This document shows positions 32,242-41,479 of a DNA stretch of 64,000 bases, one piece after another. The position numbers and the translations under genes were made by a program. Position 1 is the stretch's first letter. The number at the start of each line of letters is the position of its first letter. The notes under the pieces were generated by a model. It was not told the DNA's origin. It saw only the letters and a list, made by a program, of their open reading frames with translations, and did not search any database. The DNA lies in contig JARGPR010000008.1 of NCBI GenBank assembly GCA_029210125.1, forward strand, positions 1 through 64,000. Direction: 5' to 3'. The DNA is from Pseudomonadales bacterium. GTDB lineage: Bacteria; Pseudomonadota; Gammaproteobacteria; Pseudomonadales; JAHRWD01.

Positions 32242-33450
32242 ATGGATCTAAATTTTAGCGCCGAAGATATCGCATTCCGCGACGAGGTACGGGCATTTCT
32301 TAAAGACAACTGGACCGATCAGGACCGCAAAGATATGGGCAATGGTCTTTCAATGGACCATGACATACCAGTGCGTTGGCACCGCAGACTAGCGGAAAAA
32401 GGTTGGGCTGCGCCTAACTGGCCACTGGAACACGGAGGCTGCCCATGGACACCTACTCAAAAATATATTTTTGATGTCGAGTGCGCAAATGCCAATTGCC
32501 CGCGACTGATCTCCTTTGGATTGAATCTGGTTGCGCCGGTTCTTTACACTTTCGGAAATGAAGAGCAGCAGAAAAAATACCTGCCCGATATTCTTTCCGG
32601 CAAAACCTGGTGGTGCCAGGGTTACTCTGAGCCCGGTGCTGGATCTGATCTCGCAGGCCTCTCCACTCGCGCTGAACGTCAGGGTGACCACTATATTGTT
32701 AACGGCCAAAAAACCTGGACCAGTACTGCACATAATGCAGACATGATCTTCTGTCTGGTACGTACTGACCCCAGTGCAAAAATCAAACAACAGGGTATTT
32801 CATTTCTGCTGATTGATATGAAAAGCCCCGGGATTACCGTAAAACCCATCATCACTCTGGATGGCCAACACCACGTCAACGACACCTTTTTCGATAATGT
32901 AAAAGTACCGGTCGCAAACTTGATCGGCGAAGAAAACATGGGCTGGACCTACGCCAAATTATTATTGACCCACGAGCGCACGGGTATCGCTGGTGTAGCG
33001 CGGTCGAAGAACCGTTTGGACGAGCTCAAGGCGGCCGCAAGTACCGAACCTACCGGTATGGGCCAGGCTCCTTTGATTGATGACCCGAGTTTCCGTGCCA
33101 AAATTTCTCAGATTGAGATCGATCTGATGGCACTTGAAATCACCGATTTACGTACCCTGGCAGACGTTCAAAAAGGCGGTGCACCGGGCCCTGAATCTTC
33201 AATTCTAAAAGTTAGGGGCACTGAGATCCAACAGTCTATTGCGGAGTTATTCCTTGAATGCGCCGGTTATTATTCACAGCCTTATGTAAAAGATACCCAC
33301 TGGGGTAACTATGAAGGCGAGATGATTGGAGCAGACTACAGTACCTCTACCGCCCTTCAGTACTTCAACACCCGACCCGCAACGGTTTACGGTGGATCAT
33401 CTGAAGTGCAACGCAACATTATTTCAAAAGCCGTTCTAGGCCTCAGATAA
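32242..33450 (+). CDS. Acyl-CoA dehydrogenase, large subunit of the pimeloyl-CoA (PimC) type
   Basis: This 402-residue FAD enzyme introduces a double bond at the 2,3 position of an acyl-CoA. Family motifs are WWCQGYSEPGAGSDLAGL (flavin and substrate contacts), GQKTWTSTAHNADMIF and the C-terminal TVYGGSSEVQRNIISK. The N-terminus MDLNFSAEDIAFRDEVRAF and the neighbouring shorter dehydrogenase resemble the PimC/PimD pair, which form a heteromeric enzyme. The substrate is unknown. A ribosome site (gagg) precedes the ATG; the next gene follows after 22 bases. Confidence 0.92.
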   Translation: MDLNFSAEDIAFRDEVRAFLKDNWTDQDRKDMGNGLSMDHDIPVRWHRRLAEKGWAAPNWPLEHGGCPWTPTQKYIFDVECANANCPRLISFGLNLVAPVLYTFGNEEQQKKYLPDILSGKTWWCQGYSEPGAGSDLAGLSTRAERQGDHYIVNGQKTWTSTAHNADMIFCLVRTDPSAKIKQQGISFLLIDMKSPGITVKPIITLDGQHHVNDTFFDNVKVPVANLIGEENMGWTYAKLLLTHERTGIAGVARSKNRLDELKAAASTEPTGMGQAPLIDDPSFRAKISQIEIDLMALEITDLRTLADVQKGGAPGPESSILKVRGTEIQQSIAELFLECAGYYSQPYVKDTHWGNYEGEMIGADYSTSTALQYFNTRPATVYGGSSEVQRNIISKAVLGLR

Positions 33451-33472
33451 ACAGAATAAAAGGATCAACACG

Positions 33473-34600
33473 ATGGATTTTAATCTTTCTGAAGAGCAAA
33501 CCATGCTACAGGATAGCGTCTCCCGCTTTATCCAGAACAGTTACAGTTTTGAAGATCGCAAAAAATATATCGAAGCTGACAACGGCTTCAGCGCAGAAAA
33601 TTGGGCGATGTTTGCCGAGCTAGGCTGGTTAGGCATCCCCTTTGCTGAAGAACACGGCGGCTTCGGTGGCGGCGCACTCGAAATCATGACCGTAATGGAA
33701 GAGTTCGGAAAAGGTCTCGTTATCGAACCCTACCTGGCAACCGTTATTCTGGGTGGCGGATTTCTGAACAAAGGCGGTACCGCTGCACAACAGGAGCAGC
33801 TGATTCCCTCGATCATCGAAGGCAACCTACAACTTGCGTTCGCTTATGTTGAACCACAGGGGCGCTTTAACCTCGCGGACATTACCACCACTGCAACAGC
33901 AACTGGCGATGGCTACACCATTAGTGGTCACAAAGGTGTTGTACTGAATGGCCCTAATGCGGACAAACTGGTGGTTACTGCACGGACTGCCGGCGACCAA
34001 CGGGATGAAAATGGTATTACCGTATTTTTGGTGGATGCCAATGCGGCTGGCGTAAACCGTCGCAACTACCCGACGATCGATGCCGGGCAAGGTTCTGAAA
34101 TCACCTTTAACGATGTGCAGGTCAGTGCAGACGATGTCATCGGTGAACTGAATAATGGCCTGCCATTGATTCAGTCTGTCGTTGATGATGGCCTGTTGGC
34201 GATCTGTGCTGAAGCAGTAGGTGCGATGGAGGTGCTTTACAAAACCACCGTTGAGTACACCAAACAGCGCAAACAGTTTGATGTTGCGATTAGTTCATTT
34301 CAGGCACTTCAACACCGCATGGTGGATATGTTTATCGAACATGAACAATCCAAATCACTGATGTTTTTGGCCGCCATGCGTTTGGCCGAAGGCAGTGATG
34401 AAGCGAGCAAAGCGATCTCTGCACTGAAGGTACAGATTGGTAAAGGGGGCCGATATGTAGGCCAACAAGCCGTGCAACTACATGGCGGAATGGGCCAGAC
34501 CGAAGAACTTAATGTCGGTCACTACTTCAAACGCCTTACCATGATTAGTCATACCTTTGGCAATGCCGATTTCCACCTAAATCGGTTTGGTGAGTTGTAA
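33473..34600 (+). CDS. Acyl-CoA dehydrogenase, small subunit of the pimeloyl-CoA (PimD) type
   Basis: The 375 residues have the acyl-CoA dehydrogenase fold with MDFNLSEEQTMLQDSVSRFI at the start, LGWLGIPFAEEHGGFGGG and the C-terminal QLHGGMGQTEELNVGHYFKR. It lacks the N-terminal SEP-type flavin motif found in the preceding gene, having YVEPQGRFNLADI instead, as expected for the small subunit of a heteromeric dehydrogenase. It is co-transcribed with the large subunit and ends at a strong terminator. Confidence 0.92.
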   Translation: MDFNLSEEQTMLQDSVSRFIQNSYSFEDRKKYIEADNGFSAENWAMFAELGWLGIPFAEEHGGFGGGALEIMTVMEEFGKGLVIEPYLATVILGGGFLNKGGTAAQQEQLIPSIIEGNLQLAFAYVEPQGRFNLADITTTATATGDGYTISGHKGVVLNGPNADKLVVTARTAGDQRDENGITVFLVDANAAGVNRRNYPTIDAGQGSEITFNDVQVSADDVIGELNNGLPLIQSVVDDGLLAICAEAVGAMEVLYKTTVEYTKQRKQFDVAISSFQALQHRMVDMFIEHEQSKSLMFLAAMRLAEGSDEASKAISALKVQIGKGGRYVGQQAVQLHGGMGQTEELNVGHYFKRLTMISHTFGNADFHLNRFGEL

Positions 34601-34611
34601 GCAATACCTGC

Positions 34612-34660
34612 AGTTTCCGGAGCAGTATTCGCTGCTCCGGAAACTCTAATTCTATTTTTT
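34612..34660 (+). terminator. Intrinsic terminator behind the acyl-CoA dehydrogenase operon
   Basis: Perfect 14-base arms agtttccggagcag (34612-34625) and its complement (34632-34645) around a six-base loop, followed after nine bases by a T-run at 34655-34660. Confidence 0.85.
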
Positions 34661-34722
34661 CAAGACCCTTTTCATCCTCCCCGTTTTATTATTTCGATTC
34701 AATTCTTTGTAGCACTCTTTTT

Positions 34723-35607
34723 ATGACCAACTCCGTAATTCCCGCCTGGTTCACCCACGCCGTCGAAACGCCCCGCACAGACCACTTTATTGAGGTCGAT
34801 GGGTGCCCCATTCACTATCTAAAATGGGGCGACGATGACAAACCGGGGTTACTGTTTGTACACGGCAATGGCGCGCATGCACATTGGTGGGATTTTATTG
34901 CACCGTTTTTTATCGACCAATACAGCGTTGCCGCGATTGATTTGAGCGGAATGGGCGACAGTGGCTATCGACAGGAATATGTCGCCAACTGCTACGCCGA
35001 TGAGCTCATGGCTGTCATCAAAGATGCAGGCTTCGGTGATGATACGATTATTGTAGGCCACAGCATGGGTGGCTTTATGACACTACGAACTGCAGCCATT
35101 TACGGAGATCATTTAAAAGGTATCGTGCTAGTTGATTCCGCAATCCGGCCACCGGATTACGAGTGGAAAAGCGCCATGCCGATCCGTAAAAAGAAAATAT
35201 ATGCCGATGCGGAAACCGCTCAACAACGGTTTAGATTAATGCCACCGCAGCCTTGTGAAAACCAGTATATTCTCGATTACATTGCAAGCCACTCGATCAA
35301 AGAAGTTGAAGGCGGCTGGACCTGGAAATTTGATGAAGATTTTAAATCCCCTTTCTGGAAAGAAAAGAAACGCGATGACTTTAAAAAGATCGCCTGCCGC
35401 ATGGGGGTCATCAATGCGGAAAATAGCAGCGTTGTAGTGCCGGATGTTGAAGAATATATGTTCCAGATGCTGGATGAGAGTGTACCCTTTGTATCGTTAC
35501 CCGAGTGCCATCACCACCTTTTCCTTGATCAACCCATCGCTTTTGTATCCTCTTTGAAAACCATGCTCGCAGAATGGACCCATTCGAAGCCCCACAGAGG
35601 GCGATGA
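34723..35607 (+). CDS. Alpha/beta hydrolase
   Basis: The 294-residue enzyme has the alpha/beta-hydrolase fold with oxyanion segment LLFVHGNGAHAHWWDFI, nucleophile elbow IVGHSMGGFMTL (Ser at about residue 115) and a late His in LPECHHHLFLDQP. No signal peptide is present. Esterase, epoxide hydrolase or C-C hydrolase activity is possible; the substrate cannot be told. It lies between the acyl-CoA dehydrogenase operon terminator and the nos operon, so it is a separate transcription unit, probably part of the same catabolic cluster. Confidence 0.85.
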   Translation: MTNSVIPAWFTHAVETPRTDHFIEVDGCPIHYLKWGDDDKPGLLFVHGNGAHAHWWDFIAPFFIDQYSVAAIDLSGMGDSGYRQEYVANCYADELMAVIKDAGFGDDTIIVGHSMGGFMTLRTAAIYGDHLKGIVLVDSAIRPPDYEWKSAMPIRKKKIYADAETAQQRFRLMPPQPCENQYILDYIASHSIKEVEGGWTWKFDEDFKSPFWKEKKRDDFKKIACRMGVINAENSSVVVPDVEEYMFQMLDESVPFVSLPECHHHLFLDQPIAFVSSLKTMLAEWTHSKPHRGR

Positions 35608-35671
35608 ATGTTCACTCCGCGCACACCGTAATTTTTTAAAAAAGTCCTTTTTTATACCCTCATATATTTTC

Positions 35672-35685
35672 TTGATGTATATCAA
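35672..35685. promoter_or_regulatory. FNR/Dnr box upstream of nosR
   Basis: TTGATGTATATCAA is a perfect match to the FNR-family consensus TTGAT-N4-ATCAA. Its centre at 35678.5 would put a start site near 35720 for a class II promoter, and a TAAAGT hexamer at 35706-35711 is placed as the -10. Oxygen- and/or NO-responsive activation of the nos operon by FNR, Anr or Dnr is inferred from the family. Confidence 0.88.
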
Positions 35686-35753
35686 AGCTATTAAAATTCA
35701 CAGCCTTAAAGTACCCGCTAGTAACTCTATTACTCGGCATTTAAGGCTCATTA

Positions 35754-38009
35754 ATGTTTGGCCCACACGAGAAAAGTCCCCCAAATCAGATTGATCTTTT
35801 ACGCTTTCAATCTAAACCTGTATATCTTTTCAGGGCCACCATCACAACACTGTTTGTTCTATTGTTTGCGACATTTCAGGTGTCGGCTACCGAATCAGAA
35901 CTTTCACGCCTTTTAGCTAAAACCAACCTCAGCGAACTCTATCCAGACGCTGACCGTCTCGGCAAAATAACCGAAAAAAACCCAGTGGTTCCAGCCTACC
36001 GTGATGGGCAACAGATTGGGTACATCTTTTTAAACTCAGATTATGTCACCTCGACCGGTTATTCCGGAAAGCCGATCCACTTACTGATCGCCATCGATTT
36101 AGATGGTGTTTTAAAGCACATCAAGCTCATCGAACACCATGAACCGATTGTGTTAATTGGGATTCCTGAACGTAAAATCACAGCACTTTTTAGTAACTAT
36201 ATTGATGTTGATATCGTCGCCCTGGCTCAGGATGAAAGCAAAAGAGACCAGGTAGATGCTGTTTCAGGTGCAACCGTTACCGTGATGGTGATGGACGATA
36301 CCATTATCCGTGGTGCGATCAGGGTCGCACGCATTTACGGACTTGGCGGCCTGGAAGCGATACAGGAGGCAAGTGACTCTCATACCATCGTCGATATGGA
36401 GAAAAGCTCAGTTGAGGATTGGGTACAGCTGCTTTCCGAAGGTTCGGTACGTCGACTTAAACTAACGGTAGATCAGGTTACACAGGCATTCGAGGGTGCA
36501 AACAATCCAGTCGCTGCAGCGCTACCTGAATCTGAAAACGGTGACGATCTATTCATAGAGTTATACGCTGGCCTGGTTTCTGTACCTACTATCGGCCGTA
36601 GTCTGCTAGGTGAAGCGGAATACCAAAACCTGATCAAAAAGCTAAAGCCAAATCAGCAGGCGGTGCTGGTAGCTGGTAATGGCCTTTATTCATTTAAGGG
36701 CTCGGGTTACGTGCGAGGCGGAATATTTGACCGTTTTCAGATCATTCAGAATGGAAACTCAATCCGCTTTCACGACTATAGTCATAAAAGATTACGCGCC
36801 ATTAAAGCGGATGGCGCGCCCCGCATGACCGATGTGGATCTCTTTATCTTCCCCGATGATATCGATTTCAACCCCACTAAACCCTGGACCCTCGCACTCC
36901 TGGCAAATCGCGCTACCGGTCCGACCCGGAAATCTTTTTTTACTTTTAATCTGGAAAACCAGACCCCTGAGCGTTATCTAGTTCAGATGGCACCTGAACC
37001 CTCGACAAAGCAACCCAAGGTTACACTTGGCTCAAATACACCCAGCCCTATCTGGAAAAAAATGTGGTTGAGCAAAACCACTGAAATTGTATTCCTGTCA
37101 ATTGCGCTGGTTATTTTAACCGCGATATTTTTTGCTCAACAGTGGCTAGTTAAATATCCAGTACTGACGATTCGAGTTCGGTTGGCATTTCTAACCTTTG
37201 TGTTAATTGGCGGAGGCTGGTACGCAAATGCCCAACTGTCTATCGTTAATATCCTAACCATGTTTAATGCTTTGGTAACCGGTTTTGATTGGCAATATTT
37301 TTTAATGGAGCCCTTAACTTTCATTCTATGGGGTTCGGTTGCGGTAGCATTGGTATTTTGGGGAAGAGGCCCTTATTGCGGTTGGCTTTGCCCTTTTGGG
37401 GCGTTACAGGAACTGAGCAACCGTATTGCCAAACTGATCAAGATTCCCCAGTTTAGTCTCCCCTGGTGGGCACATGAACGTTTATGGGCATTTAAATATA
37501 TATTGTTCCTCGGGCTATTTGGGTTATCACTCTATTCACTGGAAAACGCTGAACGTCTAGCAGAGATAGAACCCTTTAAGACCGCCATCATCATGAACTT
37601 TGTGCGTGAATGGCCCTATGTCATATTTGCTCTCTGTATGATCATTCCCGGTTTATTTATCGAACGGTTTTACTGTCGCTACCTCTGTCCTCTTGGTGCG
37701 GCTCTAGCCATCCCGGGGAAAATACGCATGTTCGAATGGTTGAAGCGCTATAAAGAGTGCGGAAAACCATGCCAGATTTGCGCTAACGAATGTATGGTTC
37801 AAGCTATCCATCCTGAAGGTAATATCAATGTCCATGAGTGCCTCTACTGCTTGCATTGTCATGTATTGTATAGCGACGATCACAAATGCCCCGTAATGAT
37901 AAAAGAAAGGAAACGGCATGAACCGAAAACCCGTGCCGCCCCCGAGGTAACACCCGCAAAAATTATTCATAACCAGGAGTTGATCGAAATCAAGGCACTG
38001 GATTCTTAA
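35754..38009 (+). CDS. nosR: NosR, membrane flavoprotein for N2O reduction
   Basis: NosR feeds electrons to, and is needed for expression and activity of, nitrous oxide reductase. The 751 residues have an N-terminal membrane segment (about 26-46), a periplasmic FMN-binding domain with flavinylation motif DAVSGATVT (Thr176 the likely attachment site), about five transmembrane helices from residue 435, and a cytoplasmic polyferredoxin part with CGWLCPFGA, CRYLCPLGA, CGKPCQICANEC and CLYCLHC. It is the first gene behind the FNR box. The 190-base gap to nosZ may contain a second promoter. Confidence 0.96.
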   Translation: MFGPHEKSPPNQIDLLRFQSKPVYLFRATITTLFVLLFATFQVSATESELSRLLAKTNLSELYPDADRLGKITEKNPVVPAYRDGQQIGYIFLNSDYVTSTGYSGKPIHLLIAIDLDGVLKHIKLIEHHEPIVLIGIPERKITALFSNYIDVDIVALAQDESKRDQVDAVSGATVTVMVMDDTIIRGAIRVARIYGLGGLEAIQEASDSHTIVDMEKSSVEDWVQLLSEGSVRRLKLTVDQVTQAFEGANNPVAAALPESENGDDLFIELYAGLVSVPTIGRSLLGEAEYQNLIKKLKPNQQAVLVAGNGLYSFKGSGYVRGGIFDRFQIIQNGNSIRFHDYSHKRLRAIKADGAPRMTDVDLFIFPDDIDFNPTKPWTLALLANRATGPTRKSFFTFNLENQTPERYLVQMAPEPSTKQPKVTLGSNTPSPIWKKMWLSKTTEIVFLSIALVILTAIFFAQQWLVKYPVLTIRVRLAFLTFVLIGGGWYANAQLSIVNILTMFNALVTGFDWQYFLMEPLTFILWGSVAVALVFWGRGPYCGWLCPFGALQELSNRIAKLIKIPQFSLPWWAHERLWAFKYILFLGLFGLSLYSLENAERLAEIEPFKTAIIMNFVREWPYVIFALCMIIPGLFIERFYCRYLCPLGAALAIPGKIRMFEWLKRYKECGKPCQICANECMVQAIHPEGNINVHECLYCLHCHVLYSDDHKCPVMIKERKRHEPKTRAAPEVTPAKIIHNQELIEIKALDS

Positions 38010-38199
38010 TGGGAGAACAATGGGGAGGACTCAACTTAACTAAGTGCATACCCAGTGATTAACGCAATTTACCGTTACAAACCACACTAGCTTTTGGACA
38101 ATTTCAGACTGGTTTCGAAAATGTGTAGCCCTTTTATTGATTCGATACGTATTTCACAAAATATATTTCGCTAATTACAAAAACAAACGCGAGGATAAT

Positions 38200-40131
38200 A
38201 TGACGAATAAAAATGACCAAGCACAGCCTTCAGAGCGGACGGGCATAACCAGGCGAGAGTTACTTGGCGGCTCGGTAGCAAGCGCGGCGGTAGTTGGCGT
38301 GGGCGCGCTAGCTGGTGCTGCGGGAACGGCAGCACTAATGCCCAACACAGCCCATGCATCCAGCGGCGATAATAAAGCGGAAGTAGCTCCGGGTGATCTC
38401 GATGACTACTACGGTTTCTGGAGTAGTGGCCAGGCTGGAGAACTGCGTATCCTCGGTATCCCCTCCATGCGTGAACTAATGCGTGTACCGGTTTTTAACC
38501 GTTGCAGCGCCAGTGGCTGGGGCCAAACCAACGAGAGCCTGAAGGTCCTGACGGATGGCTTACTGCCTGAAACCAAAAAATTCCTGGAATCCCGCGGCGG
38601 CACCTGGGATAACGGTGACCTTCACCACCCTCACATGTCATTTACCGATGGCACCTACGATGGTCGCTATCTGTTTATGAATGACAAGGCCAACACCCGG
38701 GTTGCTCGGGTTCGTTGCGATGTTATGAAATGTGACAAAATTATTGAAATACCCAATGCTTCCGATATCCACGGTTTACGCCCACAAAAGTACCCCCGTA
38801 CTGGATACGTATTCGCCAACGGTGAGCACCGGGTTCCAATCCCTAACGATGGCAGCATCCTTGATGAGCCAGAAAAGTATCACGCTATTTTCACCGCTAT
38901 TGATGGCGACAAAATGGAAGTCGCATGGCAGGTCATGGTGGATGGAAACCTCGATAACTGCGATGCGGATTATCAGGGCCTCTATGCATTCTCAACCTGT
39001 TACAACAGTGAAGAGGGTGTAACCCTGGCTGAAATGACTGCCAGCGAGCAGGATTGGGCGATTGTTTTTGATATTAAACGAATTGAGGCTGCGGTTAAGC
39101 AGGGGAAATTCAAAAAGATCAACGGTGTTCCGGTAGTGGACGGCCGCAAGGGCTCACCCTACACCCGCTATATCCCCGTCTCAAATAGCCCCCACGGTTG
39201 TAATACAGCACCGGATGGGCGCCACGTAGTGATCAACGGGAAACTCTCTCCGACCGTTTCTGTTATTGATGTCACCAAACTGCCTGATCTGTTTAATGAC
39301 AAAATTAAACCCCGTGATGCCATTGTCGCAGAACCCGAACTAGGCCTTGGTCCACTGCATACTGCTTTCGATAACAAAGGAAATGCATACACCACTTTGT
39401 TCCTGGATAGTCAGGCTGTGAAATGGAATCTTGAAAAAGCGATTCAGGCGTACCAGGGCAAAGATGTAAATCCAATTCTTCACAAAGTAGATGTCCACTA
39501 TCAACCTGGGCACAACCACACCTCAATGGGCGAAACCAAAGAAGCAGATGGTAAATGGCTTGTTTCACTCAACAAGTTTTCCAAGGATCGCTACATAAAT
39601 GTTGGTCCGATGAAACCTGAGAATGAACAGCTCATTGATATTACCGGCAAGAAGATGAAGGTAGTTCACGATGGCCCCACTTACGCCGAGCCACACGACT
39701 GCATCATTGTGCGCGCAGATATTGTGAACCCCAACTCAATATGGGATTCAATGGATCCGATGTGGTCAGATGCTATCGAACAAGCGAAAAAAGATGGCGT
39801 CAAACTCACCAAAGATTCAAAAATTATTCGTGATGGTAAAAAGGTTCGCGTCTATATGACATCCGCAGCGCCCATGTTTAGCATGGAAAAATTCACTGTT
39901 AAGCAGGGTGATGAGGTCACGGTATATGTCAGCAATCAGGATAAAATTGATGACCTTGCCCACGGCTTCACTATTGCCAACTACGGCGTAGCGATGGAAG
40001 TTGGCCCCAACGCGACCTCTTCGGTCACCTTTACCGCTGACCGTCCAGGGGTTCACTGGTTCTACTGCCAGTGGTTCTGCCATGCATTACATATGGAAAT
40101 GCGAGGCCGCATGCTGGTCGAGCCAGCATAA
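38200..40131 (+). CDS. nosZ: Nitrous oxide reductase NosZ, clade I
   Basis: NosZ reduces N2O to N2 in the periplasm. The 643 residues begin with a Tat signal ([17 protein letters not shown] and a hydrophobic core ending near AHA), which defines clade I. The seven-bladed propeller has the CuZ His motif DLHHPHMS, and the C-terminal cupredoxin has the CuA ligands in [17 protein letters not shown]. The ATG at 38200 follows a gagg ribosome site; the frame is open to 38137, but those 21 residues are not needed. Complete, with all visible copper ligands. Confidence 0.97.
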   Translation: MTNKNDQAQPSERTGITRRELLGGSVASAAVVGVGALAGAAGTAALMPNTAHASSGDNKAEVAPGDLDDYYGFWSSGQAGELRILGIPSMRELMRVPVFNRCSASGWGQTNESLKVLTDGLLPETKKFLESRGGTWDNGDLHHPHMSFTDGTYDGRYLFMNDKANTRVARVRCDVMKCDKIIEIPNASDIHGLRPQKYPRTGYVFANGEHRVPIPNDGSILDEPEKYHAIFTAIDGDKMEVAWQVMVDGNLDNCDADYQGLYAFSTCYNSEEGVTLAEMTASEQDWAIVFDIKRIEAAVKQGKFKKINGVPVVDGRKGSPYTRYIPVSNSPHGCNTAPDGRHVVINGKLSPTVSVIDVTKLPDLFNDKIKPRDAIVAEPELGLGPLHTAFDNKGNAYTTLFLDSQAVKWNLEKAIQAYQGKDVNPILHKVDVHYQPGHNHTSMGETKEADGKWLVSLNKFSKDRYINVGPMKPENEQLIDITGKKMKVVHDGPTYAEPHDCIIVRADIVNPNSIWDSMDPMWSDAIEQAKKDGVKLTKDSKIIRDGKKVRVYMTSAAPMFSMEKFTVKQGDEVTVYVSNQDKIDDLAHGFTIANYGVAMEVGPNATSSVTFTADRPGVHWFYCQWFCHALHMEMRGRMLVEPA

Positions 40132-40144
40132 AGACCGCCACTTA

Positions 40145-41479
40145 ATGCAAGAAAAGGAAACAAAACCATTTAGGGCAATCCATCTTTGGATTGCCCTAGT
40201 TTTTTTGGCTAGTTTTTTTGGCTGCTTTTCTGTCAGAGCCGCAACTATTGAGGTTAAACCAGGCCCCGACACACTCGCCAACGCAATATCAAATGCTCAA
40301 CCTGATGACCAATTAAAACTATTGTCCGGCATATACTCGGGCAAGCTAACCATCAACAAAACGCTGATAATTACCGGTCAACCCGGCACCATAATTAGAG
40401 GTGATGGTGCAGGTCATGTCATCACTATTTCCGCACCTAATGTAAAAATTCAGGGTTTAACCATCGAAAACTCCGGTGATCAGTTATCTACCGAAGACAG
40501 TGGTATTTTCCTGACAAAGGAATCGACCAACTCCATAATTAACCATAATTTTTTACGCAATAACCTTATCGGCATCTATTTAAAAGGTTCAGAAAACGTA
40601 GTCATACGTAACAATATTATTTCAGGGCGACGGTATCAGCATGTCAATACTCGTGGTAACGGTGTGCAAATCTGGAATGCTCCCGGCGCGATTATTGAAG
40701 ATAATAAAATTGAATATGGCCGCGATGGTATATTTGTAACCACTAGCCGTAACAATATATTTCGCGACAACCAGATGTCGAATCTGCGTTATGCCATTCA
40801 CTATATGTATACCCACCATAGTGAAGTGAGCGGTAACTCCTCAACCAATAACCATATCGCCTACGCGCTAATGTTCTCTGACCATCTAAAGGTACAGGAT
40901 AACGTTTCCATAAATGACCGTGATCGAGGCGTATTGCTCAATTTCGTGAACTATTCAAACATCACAAATAATCAGGTTAAGGGTATTGCGCTCAACCAAA
41001 CAAGCCACCCCGATACCGAAGAAAATTATATAACGGAAAAATGCATATTTTTTTACAACTCCAATATGAATACAGTAGAGAGCAACTATTTTAATGGTTG
41101 TGAAATCGGCATCCATTTTACCGCTGGATCGCAGGACAACCATATTTTTGGCAACGCCTTCATCAACAACCGCACTCAGGTTAAATATGTCGGTACGCGA
41201 CATTTAGAATGGTCATCGAATCAACGGGGTAACTACTGGAGTGACCATCCTTCATTTGATTTAGATGATGACAATGTCGCAGATCAAAGTTATCGCCCCA
41301 ACGATCTTACCGACCAGTTGATCTGGCGCCACCCCATCGCAAAGTTACTGCTCAATAGCCCAGCAATGCAGCTATTACGTTGGGCTCAATCTGAATTTCC
41401 GGGATTACACCCCGGAGGAATAAAGGACAGCTTTCCGCTTATGACAATTCCCGCTCAAATGGATTCCGTCGATGGCTAA
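40145..41479 (+). CDS. nosD: NosD, periplasmic beta-helix copper-assembly protein
   Basis: NosD works with NosFY in building the CuZ cluster of NosZ. The 444 residues have a signal peptide (LWIALVFLASFFGCFSVRAA) and a CASH-type right-handed beta-helix with repeated IIxxNxxxx turns, such as NSIINHNFLRNNLIGIYLKGS and NNIFRDNQM. The start at ATG 40145 lies 13 bases past the nosZ stop; the ORF extends upstream into nosZ, but only this start gives a signal peptide. An intrinsic terminator lies inside its first codons. It overlaps nosF by eight bases. Confidence 0.94.
   Translation: MQEKETKPFRAIHLWIALVFLASFFGCFSVRAATIEVKPGPDTLANAISNAQPDDQLKLLSGIYSGKLTINKTLIITGQPGTIIRGDGAGHVITISAPNVKIQGLTIENSGDQLSTEDSGIFLTKESTNSIINHNFLRNNLIGIYLKGSENVVIRNNIISGRRYQHVNTRGNGVQIWNAPGAIIEDNKIEYGRDGIFVTTSRNNIFRDNQMSNLRYAIHYMYTHHSEVSGNSSTNNHIAYALMFSDHLKVQDNVSINDRDRGVLLNFVNYSNITNNQVKGIALNQTSHPDTEENYITEKCIFFYNSNMNTVESNYFNGCEIGIHFTAGSQDNHIFGNAFINNRTQVKYVGTRHLEWSSNQRGNYWSDHPSFDLDDDNVADQSYRPNDLTDQLIWRHPIAKLLLNSPAMQLLRWAQSEFPGLHPGGIKDSFPLMTIPAQMDSVDG
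40171..40206 (+). terminator. Intrinsic terminator behind nosZ, inside the nosD signal-peptide codons
   Basis: Perfect 12-base arms tagggcaatcca (40171-40182) and its complement (40187-40198) around a tctt loop are followed by gttttttt. It lies 40 bases past the nosZ stop and covers codons 10-21 of nosD. Confidence 0.85.

Noticed and set aside
32389..32790. 133-residue minus-strand frame inside the acyl-CoA dehydrogenase gene
   Set aside because: It is a shadow of a conserved plus-strand gene with no ribosome site or family match.
38136..38150. FNR-like half site TTGAT before nosZ
   Set aside because: The second half is ATACG, not ATCAA, so the palindrome is not supported.
38137..38199. Extension of nosZ upstream of 38200
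   Set aside because: The Tat signal starts properly from Met at 38200 with a gagg ribosome site; the extra 21 residues would disrupt it.
40001..40144. nosD start inside nosZ
   Set aside because: It overlaps the NosZ CuA coding region in another frame and gives no signal peptide.
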